Part shown: piece after piece, positions 8,459 to 13,299 of the stretch
How positions within the stretch are numbered: the first letter of the stretch is position 1
How the letters are laid out: each line of letters starts with the position of its first letter
Source of the DNA: Hirudo medicinalis
Lineage: Eukaryota > Annelida > Clitellata > Hirudinida > Hirudinidae
Length of the DNA stretch: 13,299 bases
Assembly: GCA_011800805.1 (NCBI GenBank)
Contig: MPNW01000833.1
Coordinates: forward strand, 50,768 to 64,066
Reading direction: 5' to 3'
The notes under the pieces: generated by a model
Database searches by the model: none
Told to the model about the DNA's origin: nothing
What the model saw: only the letters and a program-made list of their open reading frames with translations
Position numbers and translations under genes: made by a program

Positions 8459-8601
8459 CAGGGCCACCGAGAGAGGGGGGCTATCGAGTTTTAAAATATT
8501 AGAATCATAACTTTTTTGCCTTTCCATTACCAAATTGACATAACATAGGGGCCCTTGGCAGCTACGCCCAGAAGCCCCCGAAATTTCTGCCGGCGGCCCT
8601 G
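8459..8601. mobile_element. hAT-type MITE in tropomodulin 3' UTR region
   Basis: This 143-bp element is bounded by imperfect inverted ends. The left end reads CAGGGCCACCGAGAGA then GGGGGGCT; the right end, reverse-complemented, reads CAGGGCCGCCGGCAGA, AATTTC, then GGGGGCT. Thirteen of the first 16 bases agree. The flanks are ACAATGCC (8451-8458) and ACAACGCC (8602-8609), an 8-bp target duplication with one mismatch. Both an 8-bp duplication and CAGGG-type ends are typical of the hAT superfamily. There is no coding capacity, so it is a non-autonomous copy, somewhat aged. Confidence 0.7.
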
Positions 8602-8637
8602 ACAACGCCACCAAGCACACGGAGTACAATTGCTTCA

Positions 8638-8790
8638 CTAACGACTGTCATTGTTCCTCTGCAGGACTTGAGAGATGGTGATTCTGGCCAGGGGAACCTC
8701 GAGGAAGATTCCGAACCTGAGCATCGTCGTGTTCTTCTTAAGCAACTCTGCAATGTCCATCTCACTCTTCACTCCCAACACCTGGGGTCT
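8638..8790 (-). CDS. tmod: Tropomodulin exon 8 (last), residues 298-347 and stop
   Basis: It is 153 nt including TAG at 8640-8638, entering in phase 0 after ATGCAG. It encodes EMDIAELLKKNTTMLRFG, then VLQRNNDSR. This is the final capping-domain helix; the family's usual short basic C-terminal tail is not present before the stop. Confidence 0.94.
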   Translation of the reverse strand, partial: RPQVLGVKSEMDIAELLKKNTTMLRFGIFLEVPLARITISQVLQRNNDSR

Positions 8791-11700
8791 CTGCATGGTA
8801 TTGTTTATTGGTTTTATTGATTGAAATTGATCCTTCATTGGTGATTGACATTTCAACGACAGGCCGAAGCATTGTTTCAACCACACAATCTCTTGCTTAA
8901 CAGCACGACGTGATTTAATATGGCAATTGCAATTAATTAAAAGTTTATTTGCCACAGGTGGTTCTTTGTAATAACAACAATAATATTAATAATAATAATA
9001 TTAATAATAATAAACATCATCATCATCATCATCATCACTGCAGCCATCCTTGGTCCAACCTGGTTAGCCACTTTGAAGTCGATGATTGTCTGGTTCTTGT
9101 TGATGGCCTGCACCAGTTCGACGATCACCATTCCACTGAGGAAGTTGCTCTCCAGATTAAGAAAGGTCAGGGACTTGTTCGCTTCAAGGACTGCCTTCAA
9201 GAGCTGAACGAGACCAAGAGCAGTTAGCACATCACTTGTGAGGAGGAGTAGGTGAGGTATGAATATATACTTAATGGTTGTGTAATGGAACTTGTACTTC
9301 AATACATTGGCAGTAACTACTTGGAGCAAAAAATTTAAAAAAAAATACCTACTTTATTGAAAGTATTGAAATTTTATAATATTAATAACACTATTTTATA
9401 ATATTAATAATACTACTTTATAATATTAATTTAATAACACTATTTTATAATCTTTTCATTTTTTAACAAACTCGTTGCAAACATAGTTTTATTTTGAGAC
9501 TCCATCAGACATTCGATGCTGCTGACCAACCGATCGACTCACTACTCACCTTGCCGTTCTTGTCCGTCAGACCTGTATTGGCCATGTGTAACTTCTCCAG
9601 GTGGGTGTTGTCCTTGAGTGACTCGAAGAGCTCCTGGAAGGTGCCGTCAGAAATGTCCTGGTGGAAAACAAGATGCAGGGGAATGAACAACTAAAAACAT
9701 TCAACAGCTAACAACAGCAACAACAACAACAAATACGTCTGCAATAGAATTAGCAAGTGTAAAAGTAGATCCAATCAAAAAACAACAACAACAACAACAG
9801 CGATAATAATAAATAAATTAATGCAATCATGATAACGATCCTCCCGACGAGTCACCTTGATGTTGTTGAGATTCAAGTCCTTCAACGAAGCGCTGTTGCT
9901 CTTCAGCTTCCTGAGGCTCTCGTTGACGTCCGTGTCGTTCGGCTTTTCCATCTCGAAGGGCTTGCAGGGCTCGCACTTGGTGACCGCTGAGTGGAGGAAC
10001 GAACGAATGAAGTGAACTTTTGTATGTTTACGTTTTCGATCGACGACGAGTTCGAGGGTCTGCTAAAGCTGATCATCAATCAATCAATTTTTTTTTTCAA
10101 AGAAGTGAAGGATGACTCAAGTAAATAGCAAGAAAGAATTTGATGAATAACTTTGCGACCATCACGATCAGCTGCTTACCTTGCAAGCCACCGGGCAGAT
10201 CCTTGGCCTGCTTGCCGCTGACAAAGGCATGGTGGTATTGGTTCTGATTGAGCATGCCATGGAACCCCAGGATGGCTAAGGGTGGGTTGCAGATTGATAA
10301 TTAGCAGGGTCATCACAAAAATATCATTCAGGACATACAATTATAATAAATAATTAATGATTATAATAAATAATTATCACAAGTAAATATAAGTAGTAAG
10401 TATAATTAAAACAAATTATTCGTAAATTACAAATTAATTATTGTAATCATGGAGTGACATCATCACCTGCAAGATCTACCAGCTCTTCCTCGGTGGCTTC
10501 TTGCAGGGCCTCGTCCCACTCCGTTTCTATGGCAACCTCGTCCTCGGTGCGACCGACCGTCACCTTCTCGGGCTCCTTGGGCTTCCAGACCTTCCCTGGT
10601 GGTGATGATGATGGCTCTTGTCAAGATTATGAATGCATTGCGATGTCACGTCAGCGACATGTCGTCATCCAAAAAAAGACTGACGTTGTCAAAATATATA
10701 CAGCATAATTAACTTATAAACTTATACATTGTACGTCGTCAGCACGCACATAGAATTTGGAAGCCAGACGTTCTTTCAATGTACAGTGATTTGTTTTCGA
10801 ACACAGTCTTGAAGTATTTTAAATAAACATTTTCAAAATCCCATTCTAGTCAGGGGCATCATTTGAAAGTTCATGATTGAAACAGCCTGAAACTATCACC
10901 ATCATCATCATCCTGGACGACTCCCGATAAGAATCCAATTATCTTATGAGAGAGTTGACAACAAGACAACAAGACAAACCGATAACATCAGCACGACCAT
11001 CATAACATCATGACGTGGCTGCTGTCAACAGGCCCCAAACACAGATTCATCATCTCAATCAATAACAAATCTGATACTTGAAGCCATGTTAGTGAGGAAT
11101 TCTTACAAGGAATTTGAAGAATCAAAAAGCCACATTTTGTGTTCATTAAAATCTTTTAAAGTCCTTTTTGAAAAATAAATCTAAGCAATACATCTACGAC
11201 TAATTATTTTAAACCATGCATCATTTAAAATATTTGTCAATAGCAATTAAAATTTAAAATTTACATTCGCACTTAAATTTTCCACTCTCTCGTTCAAATG
11301 CACTTTGAGGATGTTCACAAAAATATAAAAAAACTGCTACAAAATGAATTTCGCACAATTTCTGGAAACAACATCCAAGTCGTCAGTTGGTTGCAGTACC
11401 TCTAGTCTCCTTAGTGTAAGGCTTGGCATCTTGCCAATCTTTCTCTTGGGCAGCCTTCTTCTCCAAATATTCGATCAATTTCTGACGGTCGAAAGGTCCG
11501 CTGGGTTCCTTTTCTGTCCTGTAGCGACATCTATCAGAGGGAGGAACGTGGGGGTCCTGCAATGGTTGGACGGGGGCAGAATGGAATGCCCGAACTATTT
11601 AGGTACGCAGTGTCGGCATGTGATAAGGCAACATGACATGAGTTAGTTTTTTGTCAAAACCATTTCTATGGCAGCTATTCTTAAGAGAGCTTAATTACAA

Positions 11701-11945
11701 ACGTGACGCTATTTGAGAGTTCTATCATCACAAGGNTAATTTTAAGTTCATAGCAATAAAGTTTAAATCTTGCACTTATATTCGATATTTTTTAAGCACA
11801 AAATGTTTTTCTGACTCACATCAGGGTCGACAAGTTCCATGTGCAACTCTTCCAATTCTTCAGCAGTCAGTTTCGACAACAAGTCATCGATGTCACTTTC
11901 TCTCAAACCCCTCAAATCTTTGCCTGAAATCTTGGTGGCTGCCAT
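8638..11945 (-). CDS. tmod: Tropomodulin, complete 8-exon gene
   Basis: Tropomodulins cap the pointed (slow-growing) end of actin filaments, together with tropomyosin, in sarcomeres and membrane skeletons. Minus-strand exons are 11945-11820, 11556-11400, 10595-10467, 10275-10180, 9986-9856, 9657-9550, 9203-9060 and 8790-8638. They total 1044 nt, all junctions are GT...AG, and all phases agree, giving 347 residues plus TAG. Vertebrate tropomodulins are about 350-360 residues. Residues 1-42 hold the first tropomyosin/actin-binding helix (DIDDLLSKLTAEELEEL), followed by the family motif VDPD. Residues 62-97 carry SGPFDR...KPYT...RGKVW. Around 135-150 is LVDLAAILGFHGMLNQ, the second tropomyosin-binding segment and the start of the second actin-binding part. 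Residues 185-347 form the leucine-rich-repeat cap (PNDTDV, LNLNNIK, NTHLEKL, LNLESNFLSG, EMDIAELL). The protein ends NNDSR, so the short basic tail seen after this point in vertebrate forms is missing. The ATG was chosen because it follows an acceptor 11 nt upstream and begins the conserved helix. Family identity is very sure; the exact exon 7 start and the leader are inferred. Confidence 0.95.
8970..9038. repeat. AAT then CAT microsatellite in tropomodulin intron 7
   Basis: (AAT)n is followed by eight CAT units (ATG on the gene strand), ending about 20 nt from the exon 7 donor. It generates spurious polyhistidine and polymethionine open frames. Confidence 0.92.
9060..9203 (-). CDS. tmod: Tropomodulin exon 7, residues 250-297
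   Basis: It is 144 nt, phase 0 in and out. The open frame runs further upstream, but only the acceptor GTCTCGTTCAG ending at 9204 keeps phase with exon 6 and gives family spacing (TD plus 14 residues ending in ANK). A TGCTAAC branch-point-like motif lies about 20 nt before it. It encodes LNLESNFLSG. The donor is the weaker GTTGGA. A CAT/AAT microsatellite starts about 20 nt inside the next intron. Confidence 0.9.
9371..9452. repeat. AT-rich minisatellite in tropomodulin intron 6
   Basis: About 3.5 imperfect copies of a 22-25-bp unit containing TTTATAATATTAATAACACT. Confidence 0.8.
9550..9657 (-). CDS. tmod: Tropomodulin exon 6, residues 214-249
   Basis: It is 108 nt, phase 0 in and out, between acceptor TTCCACCAG and donor GTGAGT. 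It encodes TFQELFESLKDNTHLEKL, then ANTGLTD, one helix-strand unit of the leucine-rich-repeat domain. Confidence 0.95.
9714..9802. repeat. Paired CAA microsatellites in tropomodulin intron 5
   Basis: Two (CAA)n tracts, at 9714-9732 and 9780-9802, are separated by about 47 bp of unique sequence. Confidence 0.85.
9856..9986 (-). CDS. tmod: Tropomodulin exon 5, residues 170-213
   Basis: It is 131 nt, phase 1 in and phase 0 out, between acceptor CCACTCAG and donor GTGACT. It encodes KPNDTDVNESLRKLKSN, then LKDLNLNNIK, the hallmark opening of the C-terminal leucine-rich-repeat cap. Confidence 0.95.
10180..10275 (-). CDS. tmod: Tropomodulin exon 4, residues 138-170
   Basis: It is 96 nt, phase 1 in and phase 1 out, between acceptor CCCTTAG and donor GTAAGC. 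It encodes ILGFHGMLNQNQYHHAF, then LPGGLQ. This is the conserved AILG(F/M)H block that leads into the leucine-rich-repeat domain. Confidence 0.93.
10341..10377. repeat. 20-bp tandem duplication in tropomodulin intron 3
   Basis: TTATAATAAATAATTA occurs at 10341-10356 and again at 10361-10376. Confidence 0.75.
10467..10595 (-). CDS. tmod: Tropomodulin exon 3, residues 95-138
   Basis: It is 129 nt, phase 1 in and phase 1 out. The acceptor is built from a CAT/CAC run (ATCATCACCACCAG), and the donor is G|GTGATG. It encodes KVWKPKEPEK and the acidic EEELVDLA, completing the RGKVW motif and starting the second tropomyosin-binding site. Confidence 0.93.
10596..11399 (-). other. tmod: Tropomodulin intron 2
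   Basis: An 804-nt intron, the longest of this gene. Apart from the pyrimidine/CAT acceptor and a short CAT run near 10897, I see nothing of note in it. Confidence 0.85.
11400..11556 (-). CDS. tmod: Tropomodulin exon 2, residues 43-95
   Basis: It is 157 nt, entering in phase 0 after TTGCAG and leaving in phase 1 before GTACTG. It encodes DPHVPPSDRCR, then SGPFDRQKLIEYLEKKA and KPYTKETR, which match the family block between the first tropomyosin-binding helix and the RGKVW motif. The intron separating it from exon 1 contains the N at 11736 and is truncated in this assembly. Confidence 0.93.
11609..11735. repeat. Contig-overlap duplicate, copy 1
   Basis: These 127 bases are identical to 12728-12854 and end exactly at the N at 11736. 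They lie in tropomodulin intron 1. Confidence 0.95.
11736..11736. other. Assembly gap (single N) in tropomodulin intron 1
   Basis: The one-base N stands for about 318 missing bases, which are present at 12855-13172. Confidence 0.88.
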
Positions 11946-11956
11946 ATTTTTCTGTT
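11820..11956 (-). CDS. tmod: Tropomodulin exon 1 (coding), residues 1-42
   Basis: The acceptor TTTCAG ends at 11957, so the exon starts at 11956 with only 11 nt of leader before ATG at 11945-11943. Coding runs to 11820 and ends in phase 0 at VDPD before the strong donor GTGAGT (11819-11814). It encodes the amphipathic N-terminal helix that binds tropomyosin and actin. An in-frame reading past the donor soon leaves the family alignment. Confidence 0.92.
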
Positions 11957-12726
11957 CTGAAAGTATATTTCAAATGTTTACAACAGACGAAACACTAGCA
12001 GTCGAACAAAGAAGGCAAGTTAAACAAACATTTTAGGATTCTTAAATATAGTTTCGTAAAATGTTCCATAGCTTACTGGTAGGTTTCTCGATGGTAAAAT
12101 ATTCTATTAAATATTCATTAGAATAGTAAGCATTCAAATCAAAAACATTGACATGACTTCATCCGAGAATATGAGCCAATACAGGCAGACATAACCGGCT
12201 GAAGTCTGGACTTTAAGTATTTTCAATAAACTTTGTCTCATCAAGAACTAAATTCACTATAAAAATTGTTCGTAATGTTAAAAACTCAATCCGAAGATTC
12301 AAATGCAAACCTTTTCGATAATTATAAAAACTTAATGCAGACGAAAATTCTCCGCAGAGTTGTTATGTTCCTGCAGAGCAATGTAATGGATGATTAAAAT
12401 GGCAAGGTAATGTGGCTGACCAATAGTTAATTTTATTTAAATTTGCGTTCGCTTATTTTTACCAGCTATTTAACACGTAAAAAAATATTTATATTTAATT
12501 TGTGACAGTTCTTTCATGCATGACATTGTCACGAAAGCAAGCAACATTGGAATGCAATGCAAATGGGCGTTATGAGCTGACATAACTCTAGATGGCATGA
12601 GTTAACAATCTACTCGGATATTAAAAATACAATTTGATTGTGACTTAACATAAAAAATAAGTAAAACTTCAATAAATTATAAGAATATATAAAATGATTC
12701 CGAGAACAACGGTATTTGCTGAGATA
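11957..12726 (-). other. Sequence upstream of tropomodulin coding exon 1
   Basis: AT-rich, with no open frame or convincing promoter. It begins with the acceptor of the exon carrying the ATG, so it is intron or outron sequence. Any upstream leader exon is not evident. The piece ends at the N at 12727. Confidence 0.6.
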
Positions 12727-12727
12727 N
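12727..12727. other. Assembly join (single N)
   Basis: This N separates the tropomodulin upstream piece from a 572-base contig that belongs elsewhere. Confidence 0.88.
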
Positions 12728-13299
12728 AGTGTCGGCATGTGATAAGGCAACATGACATGAGTTAGTTTTTTGTCAAAACCATTTCTATGGCAGCTATTCT
12801 TAAGAGAGCTTAATTACAAACGTGACGCTATTTGAGAGTTCTATCATCACAAGGCAGAGACAGTAAAATTAATTCTACATGAGATCATAACGTTTGGATT
12901 GCAAAACATAAATGTGTTCAAAATGCTATGTTAAGCATTTAGTGGGGAGCTTATTGGGATCACGTAAGAAAATTTATTTTTCTGATACTTAAGGAAAATA
13001 AATGACCATAAAGATTAGTTTCACGTACTGCCAAAGCATTATCAAAGTGATTTAATTTCATGATTATAAGCATTGTTTTAGAATTAGTCACTTAATGTTT
13101 TTAGAAGTAACATGAAATTTATGTCACGAAAACCAAAACTTCACAAAAACCAAGAGACTACAATTTCAACAGTAATTTTAAGTTCATAGCAATAAAGTTT
13201 AAATCTTGCACTTATATTCGATATTTTTTAAGCACAAAATGTTTTTCTGACTCACATCAGGGTCGACAAGTTCCATGTGCAACTCTTCCAATTCTTCAG
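12728..13299. other. Misplaced contig that fills the 11736 gap
   Basis: Its first 127 bases equal 11609-11735 and its last 127 bases (13173-13299) equal 11737-11863, both without a mismatch. Only 12855-13172 (318 nt) is unique, and this is real tropomodulin intron 1 sequence. The restored intron would be about 580 nt. Confidence 0.9.
13256..13299 (-). pseudogene. Artefactual partial copy of tropomodulin exon 1
   Basis: This is an exact copy of the 3' part of exon 1 (11820-11863) with the same donor, cut off by the window end. It arises from the contig overlap and should not be counted as a duplicated exon or paralogue. Confidence 0.88.

Noticed and set aside
8949..9227. Plus-strand ORF with polyasparagine and polyhistidine
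   Set aside because: It is a product of the AAT/CAT microsatellite plus antisense of tropomodulin exon 7.
10454..10708. Serine-rich plus-strand ORF
   Set aside because: It is an antisense shadow of tropomodulin exon 3.
11344..11646. 100-codon plus-strand ORF
   Set aside because: It is antisense of tropomodulin exon 2 and its flanking introns.
13256..13299. Second copy of tropomodulin exon 1, suggesting tandem duplication
   Set aside because: Identical bases, exact 127-bp overlaps and adjacent Ns show an assembly artefact.

Overview
The window is metazoan nuclear DNA, most likely from an invertebrate. The genes are split by short AT-rich introns, the exons are visibly richer in G+C, ATG/AAT/CAA microsatellites are abundant, and there are fragments of interspersed repeats. 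There is no operon structure, CRISPR array or rRNA, and I see no convincing tRNA. The species cannot be named from the sequence. Layout, all genes on the minus strand: (1) 8638-11945 holds a complete eight-exon tropomodulin gene (347 codons plus stop), the actin pointed-end capping protein. All splice phases agree and the protein aligns with the family from the N-terminal tropomyosin/actin-binding helix to the last helix of the leucine-rich-repeat domain. (2) 2163-6385 holds a second, less obvious gene that I assembled from 11 small exons (19-144 nt). The phases are consistent throughout, it has a start codon, a stop codon and GT...AG introns, and it predicts a 268-residue protein that I do not recognise. 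No exon is long enough to stand out as an ORF. (3) The 2.25 kb between the two genes carries a possible 5' exon, repeat remnants, a CRE-like palindrome and two small open frames. (4) Positions 1-2162 lie downstream of gene 2 and show little that can be supported. The two genes are in the same orientation, and nothing in the sequence shows that they work together. Mobile and repetitive DNA: a 143-bp hAT-type MITE (CAGGG-type inverted ends, 8-bp target duplication with one mismatch) lies in the tropomodulin 3' region 28 nt after the stop codon. A LINE reverse-transcriptase relic lies in intron 6 of gene 2, and two small dispersed repeat families each have two diverged copies. Assembly warning: the right end is misassembled. 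The two single Ns (11736 and 12727) mark contig joins. The terminal piece 12728-13299 begins with an exact 127-bp copy of 11609-11735 and ends with an exact 127-bp copy of 11737-11863. It is therefore almost certainly the contig that belongs in the 11736 gap. The true order is 1-11735, then the 318 unique bases 12855-13172, then 11737-12726. The apparent second copy of tropomodulin exon 1 at the window end is an artefact.
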